Positions 29,912-40,372 of a DNA stretch of 64,000 bases are shown in pieces. The notes beneath the pieces are model-generated. The model was not told the origin of the DNA. It saw nothing but the letters and a program-made list of their open reading frames with translations, and ran no database searches. A program made the translations under genes and the position numbers. Position 1 is the stretch's first letter; every line of letters starts with the position of its first letter. This DNA is from Erigeron canadensis (Eukaryota > Streptophyta > Magnoliopsida > Asterales > Asteraceae): positions 20,099,723 through 20,163,722 of the forward strand of contig NC_057767.1 in assembly GCF_010389155.1 (NCBI RefSeq). Reading direction: 5' to 3'.

Positions 29912-32900
29912 TCTTTGTGTATGTGCAGGGTGACCGCAAAAAGAACACTTGGTTTCTTGACAGTGCTGCTGGCAGAACCATGACTGGTCACAAATCCCTG
30001 CTAGAGGAATATAGGGTGCAAGAGGGGCCCTCAATAACTTTTGGTAATGACGATCATGGACAGACTGAAGGATATGGTGTTGTGAATAACGGTCAGGTCA
30101 AATTCACAAAAGTTGCATATGTGAATGGTTTGAAATATAACCTGATCAGTGTCAGTCAACTATGTGATGATGGCTTTAAGGTTTTATTTGATGTTTCACA
30201 AGGCACCATATTCAACAGAGATTGGAAGGTAGTAATGATTGCTCCCAGAAAAGGAAACATTTATGTAGTAGACATGAACAGTGCTACTTCTGAACAATGT
30301 TTCTATACAAAGGCTGATGAGGACACCAACTGGTTGTGGCACAAAAGGTTATCCCATCTCAATTTCAAAAATATAAATAAGTTGTCAAGAAAACAACTTG
30401 CTGATGGGATACCAGCCATGTCTTCAAATAAAGACAAGCCATGTCCAAGGTGTGAAATGGGAAAGAAGAAAAGAGCATCTTTCAAGACCAATCAAAATTT
30501 CAGCATCACTGAACCACTTCATATGTTACATATGGATCTCTTTGGTCCTGTGAATGTTCAGACAAGAGCTGGAAAGAAGTACACTCTGGTTGTAGTTGAT
30601 GAATATTCAAGATATTGTTGGGTAATCTTCCTCAAAAATAAAAGTGAAGCTGCTGCTGAAATTATTGCCCTCATCAAACAAATTGAACTCAAGCACAAGC
30701 GAAAAGTACGTCAGCTCAAAAGTGACAATGGCACTGAATTCAGAAATTCCACTCTGGAAACCTTCTGCACTGACACTGGCATATCTCAGAACTTCTCCTC
30801 AGCACATACTCCAGAGCAAAATGGTGTTGTAGAGAGAAAGAATCGAACGCTGATAGAAGCTGCCAGAAGTATGTTGAATGAATCAGGTCTTCCAAAATGT
30901 TTTTGGGCTGAAGCTGTTGCAACTGCTTGCTACACCTAGAATCGTTCCATTTATGTCAAAAGACATAAGAAGACTGCCTATGAAGTACTCAGAAATAGAA
31001 AGCCTAATATTGGATATTTTCATGTTTTTGGATGTCCAGTATATATTCTGAATGATTCCAGCAAATTGGGCAAATTTGATGCCAAAGCTGATGAAGGTTA
31101 CTTCCTAGGTTATTCAACAATTCGCAAGGCCTTTAGAGTCTATAACAAAAGACTTGAAAAGGTTGATGAGTCAATTCATGTTACCTTTGATGAATCAAAT
31201 TCTGTAATCTTAAATAAACCAGTCTCTGAACCACCTTCAGAAAGTCCCTTCAGTTTCGGTGATTCTGATCTAAATGACAAATCTGATCAGTCACCTGAAC
31301 ATGTTTCTGTTCAATCCAGTTCAGAACCAACTACAAATCAGCAAAGTAACATTCCATTTATCCCTCAGTCACATTCAAACTACCTACTGAACTGACTATT
31401 GGATCAGATGTGCGTGCTACTCCTCAGATATCAGTATCCCCTGAAATACCTCAGAACGAAGAATTTCATGATGCAAATCGTGATTTACAAGATGATGAAG
31501 ATGATGAAACTGAAATAGTTTATTTTGATCCATCTTCTGAAGTAGGACAGAGGAGTTCTTGCACTGATATCATTGTTCATCCAGGTCATTACTCTAAATG
31601 GACTCGCTCACATCCAATTGATCAAGTGATTGGCGATCCAAGTAGAGGGGTTCAGACCAGAAGAGCCACAAGCGATCAATGCTTATATGTCAGCTTCTTG
31701 TCACTGATAGAACCGAAGAAGATTGATGAGGCTTTAAAAGATCCAAGTTGGGTTGAAGCCATGCAAGAAGAGCTCAACCAATTTGAAAGGAACAATGTTT
31801 GGGAGCTTGTTCCATGTCCCCCCAATCTGAAGAAAGAACCAATTGGGACAAGATGGGTCTTTCGAAACAAGGTAGATGAAGATGGTCATGTAATCAGAAA
31901 CAAGGCCAGACTTGTTGCAAAGGGTTATGCACAAGAAGAAGGAGTTGATTTTGATGAGACTTTTGCACCAGTGGCCAGACTTGAAGCTATCAGAATATTC
32001 TTAGCATTTGCAGCTCATCATGAGTTCAAAGTCTACCAAATGGATGTCAAAAGTGCATTCCTGAATGGAGAGCTAGAAGAAGTTGTGTATGTGTATCAAC
32101 CACCAGGGTTTGAAAGCAAAGAAAAACCTCACTGGGTGTATCGACTGAACAAAGCATTATATGGTCTAAGACAAGCACCTAGAGCCTGGTATGATACTCT
32201 AACTCGACATCTTTTAGATAATGGTTTTCGTAGAGGTGCTATAGATAACACTTTATTCATCTTGCATGAGAAAAGTGATATCTTACTTGTACAAGTATAT
32301 GTTGATGATATTGTGTTTGGGTCTACAAATGAAAAATTGTGTGACAAGTTTTCAAAAATTATGTCTTCTGAGTATGAAATGAGTATGATGGGTGAATTGA
32401 CATGTTTTCTGGGTCTTCAAGTAAAACAAACCAGTGATGGTATTTTTATTAATCAAGAAAAATATGTCAAAGACTTATTAAAGAAATATCAATTTGATTC
32501 AATCTCATCTAAATATACTCCAATTTCTGCACCATTAACCTTGGACTCAGATCCTAATGGAAAACCTGTCGATCCCACAAAGTATCATGGTATGGTGGGA
32601 TCATTAATGTACTTAACTGCAAGTAGACCAGACATAATGTTTGCAACATGTCTTTGTGCACGATTTCAATCTGATCCCAGAGAAGCACACCAGAATGCAG
32701 TAAAAAGAATTTTTCGATACCTGAAAGGTGTCCCCAGACTAGGTCTTTGGTATCCCAAAGGCTCAAGTCTAGATCTCATGGGCTATTTAGATTCTGATCA
32801 TGCAGTTTGTAAGATAGATAGGAAAAGTACCACAGGTGGTTGTGATTTCCTTGGTGGCAAATTGGTTAGTTGGACGAGCAAGAAACAGACTGCAGTTTCA

Positions 32901-33242
32901 TTATCCACTGCTGAGGCTGAGTACATTTCTGCAGCAAGTTGTTGTGCTCAGATCCTATGGATGAAGAACCAACTAACTGATTATGGTGTCAAATACACAA
33001 GAACACCAATATTCTGTGATAACACAAGTGCCATTGCAATCTCTCATAATCTTGTCATGCACTCTAAAACCAAGCATATTGATCCCAGGTACCATTTCAT
33101 TCGTGATCATATTTTAAAAGGTGATATTGAAATTCATTTCATTCCCACTAATAAACAACTGGCTGATGTGTTTACAAAACCTTTAGATGTCAAAACCTGT
33201 AAACATCTCATCAGTGAGTTAGGAATGCTAAATCCTGTGTAG
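29890..33242 (+). pseudogene. INNER pol: protease, integrase, RT, RNase H (one stop, one frameshift)
   Basis: Protease WFLDSAAGRTMTG (Asp codon 29959) has D-S-A in place of the usual D-S/T-G. The pre-integrase zinc region is WLWHKRLSHLNFKNINKL and CPRCEMG. Integrase core: D in LHMDLFGP, D in LKSDNGTEF, E in NGVVERKNRTLIEAA. A TAG at 30937-30939 stands where MIDDLE has a glutamine codon. A frameshift between about 31365 and 31410 links to the frame running 31410-33242: [47 protein letters not shown], active site [11 protein letters not shown], then RNase [48 protein letters not shown], ending [10 protein letters not shown]. Otherwise well preserved, consistent with a young insertion. Confidence 0.95.
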
Positions 33243-33305
33243 CAATTCAGGGGGAATAGACAAAAATGTTTTTTACAAGAAAAAGAAATTTTGTTTTCTG
33301 AGGGG
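33243..33305 (+). promoter_or_regulatory. Internal polypurine-tract-like motifs after INNER pol
   Basis: TCAGGGGGAATAG (about 33248) and CTGAGGGGGAATTT (about 33299) resemble the true polypurine tract AGGGGGAATT beside the 3' LTR but lie just after the pol stop codon. MIDDLE has CCAGGGGGAAAG (43853) in the same place. Confidence 0.5.
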
Positions 33306-33452
33306 GAATTTTTGCCTCAGAAAATATTTTGTCTGAAATGATTCAGAAACTGAAGGACTTCAGAGTTTCTAGAATATGAGAAGGTTCAGATTGCACTTCT
33401 TTAACCTTCCTTAGAACTACATGATTTTTACTGTTCCAGGATACCTTTTTGC

Positions 33453-33713
33453 TGACGTGTCATACCACTTGCACCGTAAAGAAAAATGATCATTGCTTTT
33501 GCATTAAAAATGGTTGAATTTCTCTTGAAAAAGTGGGGTCATGGCCGTTGTTGCATTTAATGCGGACGTATCGCCAAAAATTATTTCGGACTTCAAACCC
33601 GATCAAAATTACCATCAATAAAATATCATTATATTTATTGGGTTTGAATTCCAAAATCCTTTTTATTTATTTTCAACGTAAAATCCTTTTGTATTCCTTT
33701 GAAAATATATAAA
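33453..33713 (+). promoter_or_regulatory. Putative internal promoter upstream of INNER ORF3
   Basis: TGACGTGTCA (33453-33462), an ACGT-core site of the type bound by plant bZIP factors, is followed about 240 bases later by TATATAAA (33706-33713) and then by a pyrimidine-rich leader (TCATTTACTCCC, ATCTCTCTCTCTCATTCTCT). MIDDLE has the same arrangement at 44304-44512, with shared stretches GATCAAAATTACCAT and TTGAATTCCA between the two boxes. Confidence 0.5.
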
Positions 33714-33789
33714 CCTTTTTCCAAGATCATTCTTTCATTTATTTCATTTTTCATTTACTCCCAATCATATCTCTCTCTCTCATTCTCTC

Positions 33790-36700
33790 AAGCATTCAAC
33801 ATTTATTTCATTTTCTCTCATAACTTCAAACCCAAAACAAGTTCTACCCTGCCACCTTCATCTTCCACTGACCAACCTGAGGATCTCCCAAAAGATTCCT
33901 CAGGATCTCCAAAGGGTTTATTAAAATTACGTCCTTTTAGGCCATCCTTACAACCCAAGGATACTAGTACCCAAGCTCAGCCTTCTGAAACCTCAAAACA
34001 GGTTTCAGAAGAAGGTTAAATGGGAAACCTACAAGCAACCATCTCCAAAACTTCTTTAGGAGGAGATGGTGAAGATATTGTTGTGTCAGCCCAACACACA
34101 TTAGAAGTTGAGTCTGCACATGCACTCCCTGTAACTTCACAAATCTTACACTCTTTGCATGCACAAACTTTTGATATTTCTCAGGTGATACCCAGAGAAA
34201 TGGAGGTTTCAAAGTCTGCGGCCAATGAAGAGACTCTTGGATCCAGCACAAGGGTTACTGAGGCACAAATGGTATCGTCTGAAGTTGTTCCACTTCTGAC
34301 CAGTAACGATGCACCTGCTGAAGCAGCTGCTGAACTGGGTGCTGGCTTGGATTCTGGGAATCAAGACCAGAGCATATCTGACCAGATTGTAAATATCTGG
34401 GAGGACGATGAGCTTCCTGAGGGAAACCTCGAAGATTTTGTGTTCGATGAAGACTTGTTGAGGGAGAATCTTTCAGATTCTGAGCCAACCCTCAATCCTG
34501 TTGAAGAACCCTTGTCACCACCTCTTTTGCAACAACAACAACAACAACAAAATATTATTGATCTTGATCCACCTTATCAACCACCACCAATTTCTCATCA
34601 ACATCCTTTGTTTCCCCAAGGCACAATACCAGCTTATGTTACATCTGCTGTTTTTCAACCACCTCTTCAATTCCTTCACCCTCAAATCCATGTTGTTCCA
34701 CCAAGGAGAACGTATGATCTGCCAGGAGATCAAGAAAAGGAACTGGATTCTGAGACCGAGTCTGATGGTCCCTCAGAAAGAATTTTGGAAAGAACTCTGG
34801 CAAGCATCAGGACAACTCCCTCTGTTGCTTCAGCTTCCACTTTGTCTGCTGCACCTCTGAGCGTGGAAGCTCAGCTAGAGAAGTCACAAACTGAAGTCCA
34901 AAACCTTCTCATTTAGGTTGAGGGCTTATCTAAATTTCTGGCTTCCAACACCAAGTCTCTGGCCGATTTGAAGGGTGCCCAGGTTGTTATGGGTACTGAA
35001 TTTACAAGAATAGCTGTTAATGAGAGCTTGGTGGTTCGGAAGTTACATGAATTGGTGTCATCATGTAATAGTTTGAGTAGGGCAATTGGTGAAGCCTTCA
35101 AGTTGACCAAGAGGGATGTGCAGAGTTCAGTTGTTGCGAATCTGCAATCCTGGATACTTATGATACAAAACTCTTTCTTGGCATTTGAAAAAGAAGTTGG
35201 TGAGTTGGTTAAGAAGCCTAGTGTTGATGAAGAGTCTCTTGGTGCCTCTGTTGGTGGAAAGGTTTCTGAGACACTGAAATCCATATTCTCTGAAGATCTT
35301 ATCTCTCAGATTTCAGTGTCGGTGGCAGAAAAGGTTGAAGAGAAGGTCAGGTTGATGGTTTATGAAGTCTCCAAAGCGATAAATGACAAGGTTGACAAAG
35401 CTGTTAATGAAATGAAGAATTCTATGTCAACTCTTGATCAACAAGTTCAGAACCAGTCAAAGCAACTGGATGAAATCCTGGCCCTGCTCAAGAAAGCTCC
35501 TGAAGTTGTTACTCCTCCTCCCTCTGGTGCTTTATCTGATGAAGAAAAGGGATTGCTGAAGGAAGTCCTGGAGCATGAGAAGCTGAACCTGAACTCTACA
35601 TTCAGATTAAGAGCTCAGTTTGCCACTATGTCTAAGGGTATTTCTGACAGTATTACCCAGCAGAATTGGGAACCTCTGCAAGGCATGCAGAAGGCCATTG
35701 ATTTATATGCTAGGATGCCTGCGGAGATTCCCAAAGGGGGAAGTGATGTGCCAATTGGTTTGCTAGCCAGTTCTCAAGAATTAATAGAAGCAACCAAGAG
35801 GCAATCTGAATCTGAGGGGGAACAACTGAGGAAACAATCTGAAACCCAACCATCTGAACAAGCTAGGAAAGACAAAGGCAAAGCTAAGATGGTTGAAGAA
35901 CTAAAGAAAAAGGGGACCAAGGATTCCTGTTTTGTTGTTGGAGAAAATGTGGATGAACATGGTTATCCATTGCCAGATTTAGATGCTGACCAGAAAAAGT
36001 TGGAAGCCCTTCAAAGACAAGTCTCCAACCAATTCATTATGTGGAGAGAAACCAAAGAAAGAGAAAGGGCCCAACACTTGGCAATGGGTACCATTGATCT
36101 GGTAGATGCTGCAGCTCTTGGCCTCACAAATGAAAGATATCAGAAGATTAAGCATGATGCAAGAGTGCAGAAGGCCTTGGTGGAAATGGCCGAATATGAA
36201 TATGGGATGAAGTATTCTCCCTTAGAACAAAAGCTGGACCATCTCACTTTCAAGATATCTATTGAAGATCTGGTAAAGAATAGGAAGAAAGAGATGGAGA
36301 TCAAAAAGAAGGAAATTATGTCCAGTGTTCTGAAGGCTGAGAAGGAAATCTGCAGGCCACCTCAGAAGCCCAAACTTACTGGCCCAAGGACAACAAGAAA
36401 ATATGCTCGAGATGCTGACCTCTCTACATTCATACCTATTTCTAAAGAAGTTGCTCAGGTGAAGGATAAACATGAAAAGGATCAGTATGATTATTATATG
36501 AAACACAGGTGTCATCCTGCAAAGATCCTTGATGTGCAAATTCTGAAGGAAGATGGTCTAAAATTGTTCAGTCTGACTGTGAAAAGAGAAGGTAGAGCTG
36601 AAGAAGAATATGAGTAGGTTTCGGTGCATAAGTTTGGGTATTCTGAGCACAAGGAGATGATCCAAAGTCTCATCTGAATGGCGCCTGGATGCTGAAGATC

Positions 36701-36814
36701 CAACAGAAAATGAAGGCCAAAGTTGAGATGGAGGAAAGACTATTTGGGAAGATCAACTCTCCAAAGAGAAAGGCTACTGAAGCACCTTTTGGCTCAAGGC
36801 TTGCAAAGAAGTAG
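33790..36814 (+). pseudogene. INNER ORF3 (additional post-pol ORF), interrupted
   Basis: A single frame from about 33790 to 36617 is open except for TAA 34017-34019 and TAG 34914-34916; after TAG 36615-36617 the homologous reading shifts frame and ends at TAG 36812-36814. An acidic, Q/P-rich N-terminal part (QQQQQQQ, PPLLQQ) is followed by long heptad-like stretches (SVAEKVEEKVRLMVYEVSKA, DKVDKAVNEMKNSMSTLDQQ), then a basic part with ARDADLSTFIPISK, and a tail SPKRKATEAP...LAKK. The ARDADLSTFIP and KRKATE motifs recur in MIDDLE ORF3, so the two are homologous. I see no signal peptide or transmembrane segment. INNER lacks the ~200-residue N-terminal domain (MYHDYLCEFW) found in MIDDLE. In Sireviruses such ORFs are often called env-like; nothing here supports an envelope role. 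Function unknown. Confidence 0.8.
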
Positions 36815-37086
36815 TTGTATCTCTTTGTACTTGTAAATATTTTCCATTTCATTTCTGTACTTGTAACTGAACAATCATCTCAGTATCTTTTATATAGTTA
36901 CAAGTTACATCATATTATTAGGAAATAGTTTAAGTACGAAAACAAACAAGAAAATTTTCTTAAGGCATCATGATCTATGAGATGTCCTTAGAAATATTTT
37001 TACAACTTAAACAAAAACTTGTATTTTTAGACTTACAAACTTGTATAGATAGAAGTCTAAAATACATGAACTATTTTAGAACAAAT
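36815..37086 (+). other. INNER 3' untranslated region
   Basis: AT-rich sequence between the ORF3 end and the polypurine tract; nothing else seen. Confidence 0.6.
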
Positions 37087-37094
37087 AGGGGGAA
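37087..37094 (+). promoter_or_regulatory. INNER polypurine tract
   Basis: AGGGGGAA two bases before the 3' LTR: primer for plus-strand DNA synthesis. Confidence 0.9.
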
Positions 37095-37096
37095 TT

Positions 37097-38046
37097 TGTT
37101 AGGTCGAAAATTGACTAAGTATGATTTGTTCAAAATAGTTGAAGTTCAGTGAAGAAAGCTTGTTCAGAATTCTGAAGTCATTCAGAATCAAGCTCACTGA
37201 AGCTTCACTTCAGATTCAGAATCTACCTACACTGAAGACGTTCAGACTAAAGTCAAAGACTGAAGACTGAAGAAGAAGATCATCTCAGAAGCAGAGCTCA
37301 GAGAAGATCTTACCTGAAGTTGAATCTTAAGAGGCTCAATGAAAAAGTACTTACAACACTTTTTCACTGATTACAAGGAAAGTCTTTTTGCAGCTTTAAC
37401 TACCTTTACCCGGTTAATTACTCTCAACCTGGGATTGGGAAAGTTTTAGCAAAAGGTTGGGAATAAAGTATGTCAAGTCACATCAAAGAAACTTACATAC
37501 TTTACCTTAAACAAACATGTTATGGATTTGTCCCATAAATCCATAAATGCATCCAACCATATTTGTACGGCATATTGCCATGTCATCAAGACATGTTTGC
37601 CTATGAATATAAGACTTCTCACACTTGCAAAATGGCTTGGAACTTTGGCAATTGCAACGTGTGATATTACTCTAAGTATTCTTACGAGTAATTCCTTGTC
37701 GCATAGATCATTTGTATTTCTGGGGTTGTTTAGATACTTTCACAAGTGTGATTATCTTTGTTCCGCAACAACTCTTGTATTTTGTTTATAGCAATAAATA
37801 AAATACATCGAAAAATACATCTCGACTCATTGCCACAATACTTGATTATATTTAGTAATTTATATAGTTTCAAGCAATCGTACTTTATTATTCTTATCCA
37901 TTATCTGGATCGTAATTCTAACTAGTCATATCTAGTTTCGATTTACTTGCCAGTCGGGTTTCTTGATATAACTTGTGTTTATTATTGTCTAACCTTATAT
38001 CTTGTTATATCTTGATATTTTGTACATCTTGTTAGGTGGACTCACA
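37097..38046 (+). repeat. INNER 3' LTR
   Basis: 950 bp, the same length as the 5' LTR, with about 14 mismatches. Its TATA box is changed to TATGAATA (about 37602-37609). Confidence 0.96.
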
Positions 38047-40372
38047 GAACAAACCAATGATCATGCTAACAATAATCCACCACCACCACCTCCTATTCCT
38101 GCTTCTCCACACGTGCATGTGCACTACTTAAACACTCATGTTCCCAAATTCAGTTGGAATGGTGATGAATTTGGCACGTGGAAAGGTAGGATGTTATTAC
38201 ATGTTACTGGTATTGAGAGGAATATGCTTAAAATTTTAAATGAAGGACCCTATATTCCTAGAAGTCCTCTCAATCCACTTCTTGATCCAACTGGAGCAAG
38301 ATCTGGGAGGGAAAAGAGAGAGGAACACTGGTCTGAAGAGGAAAGGAGACTGGTCAATATTGATACTACCTTAAAAGTCATGATCCTCGGGGCCGTTTCT
38401 GAAGCTCTTATTCCCACACTAGTGCTTTATCCCAGTGCCAAAAGCATGTGGGATGAAGTAGTGAACCAGTATGAAGGTGGTGATGATACTATTGTTACCA
38501 GGAAACTGGCTTTGAATAAGAAGTACGAGTCATTTTTTGCCCTATCCAATGAATCATTAACTGGTACTTACACCAGATTTATGTCCATCATAAACCAGTT
38601 GAGAGGGCTTGGGGTAGAAAAAGACAAGGACATACTTCTTGAAAAATTTTGTGATATTCTTCCTTCAAAATGGTCTCATATGATCGTGGTCTTGAGACAA
38701 GGTAAAACCTTGCATTCCCATACTCTTTGATCTTTGTATGGAGCCTTCAGATTCACTGAAGAGAATCAAGCCCAGAGAATTGAGGCAGAAAAAGATGCTA
38801 TTAATCATGCTTCCAGTAGTTCCCCTGTGGTTAGTCATACTAAACCACCATGTGCAGCATTAATGTCTTCCGAGAATGTATTTTCAATGAAGAAGATGAT
38901 GTCTGAATTAATGGACTCTGGAGTCATGAATAATATCTCTCCAGATTATGATGAAACTGATAATGATGATCTGATGGCTATGATGGCTAAAACGTTTAAC
39001 CGTTTCAAAGCCAGAGCTAACAGACCCACTGGACACACTGCACCCAGTTCTTCCACTGACAAGACCAATTTGACATGCTTTAAGTGTGGCAGAAAAGGTT
39101 ATTTCATGAAAGAGTGCAAGTCCAATCAGTTTGTCTCACAATCTGGTCCATCAACTTCTTATAACAAGCCTGATGATAGCTACAAATTAAAATACAAAAA
39201 GTTTAAGGCTCAAATTGCTCTCATGTCTGCAGAAAAAGATAATAATAAATGCATGGTGGCTAAAGAAGAATGGGTTCCCTCTGATGACTCATCAGTTAAT
39301 GATGAAGAGGAAAGAGAATGTTGTTATATGGCTCTAGCTGATGAAGAGCATCTGGTGAAAGAAGATGTCACATCTGGAAGATGGGTGGACATTGTCATTA
39401 AAAAGGTAATAGATTATGACAAAGAAACTGATCCTGAGTTAAAATTGGACATTGCTGAAGCTTTAAACTCTGATTCAATGTTTGTGGAAACTGTTCGTTC
39501 AGAAATGTCAAATAATTTTGAAACAGATTTTTCTGAAATGACAAACTTACAATCTAAGTTAAAAGAATTGCAAGATATTGAACTCGCTTTCAAAGCACAA
39601 GTTTTGGTTACTGAACAACTGGTCCAAGAAAAAGAAGAACTGGAAAATCTTTTATCAAAAGAAAAACATGTTATTCAGTCATGGCTTGAGACCAAGAAAC
39701 CATATGATGCTGCACGTAACCAGTATCGCTCCCAAAAACGTGCATATCTTGGGGGGGATGTCAATGCTGTTGCATTAATACCTGTTGTTGACCGATTGCC
39801 TGAAGTGTTAAAACCTAGCACTATCTATGATGAACCAACAACGCCCAAAACTTGTATTATTCCTCCTGTTCAATTGTCTGAGGTTAAGACTGGAGCTCCC
39901 CAGATGAATGCTCCAGTCAAGAAGGTTAAGCAGAATAAACCTTTGCCTCAATCATCTTCTAAAGAATCCTAGGTTCAGAAAAAGAAGAATGTTGTTCCTC
40001 CACCTAAGCCAAAAGTACAGTCATTTGGAAAGGCTATGGTGTCATCTGAAGAAAATATTTTGTTAAGGCTAGAGAGTTAGTTTCAACTACTGGCTCGTCA
40101 AGTTCAAAGTTGTAATGCAAGAATTAACAATTTTGAGGGTACTTCATCTGGCCCTAAACAAAATACTAAACCTTTTTCCAAGAAAAAAAAATCGAGCACA
40201 CCTGTTTACAAGAAAAAGAAAAAGGTTTCAAAACCGTCAGTTCTAGTGGTGTTTAATGAGAAACCCACTATTTTTGAAAGTAAAATCAACCAGATACCAG
40301 CTGAGATCCATCCTTGTGGATCCAGAGAACCCATCAGTCGATGGGTTCGCAAACCTTTAAACTAATAATCTG

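Larger units (their letters stand above)
26611..38046 (+). mobile_element. INNER Ty1/copia (Sirevirus-type) element, full length, 11.4 kb
   Basis: Two 950-bp LTRs (26611-27560 and 37097-38046) with TGTTAG...CTCACA ends are flanked by GAACA (26606-26610 and 38047-38051). The insertion is inside MIDDLE gag. I count about 14 mismatches between the LTRs (about 1.5%), so it is the youngest element here. It has gag, pol and ORF3, each with at least one stop, plus a pol frameshift. Sirevirus affinity rests on its size, the C-terminally extended gag and the additional downstream ORF. Confidence 0.97.
26540..40366 (+). pseudogene. MIDDLE gag, split by INNER and carrying stop codons
   Basis: The ATG at 26540-26542, about 40 bases after the primer site, starts MANPENTQGNPLNTG. 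The frame is cut at 26610 by INNER and resumes at 38052 (proline-rich N-terminus, then FGTWKGRMLLHVTGIERNML, then EKDKDILLEKFCDILPSKW), sharing most motifs with INNER gag. In-frame stops: TGA 38728-38730 (INNER has alanine there), TAG 39970-39972 and a TAG near 40078. The zinc knuckle reads CFKCGRKGYFMKEC near 39079: the metal-binding His is a Tyr, so the knuckle is probably dead. A lysine-rich C-terminal part ends in tandem TAA-TAA at about 40361-40366. Confidence 0.9.

Noticed and set aside
33699..33790. Hydrophobic stretch (IILSFISFFIYSQSYLSLSF) at the start of the INNER ORF3 frame, which might suggest a signal peptide
   Set aside because: It is encoded by the TATA box and pyrimidine-rich leader-like sequence. 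MIDDLE starts ORF3 downstream of the same region with no such segment, so it is most likely untranslated.
34501..34860. 119-codon frame inside INNER ORF3 rich in Asn/Leu
   Set aside because: Alternative-frame reading of the CAA repeat and proline-rich coding sequence of ORF3.
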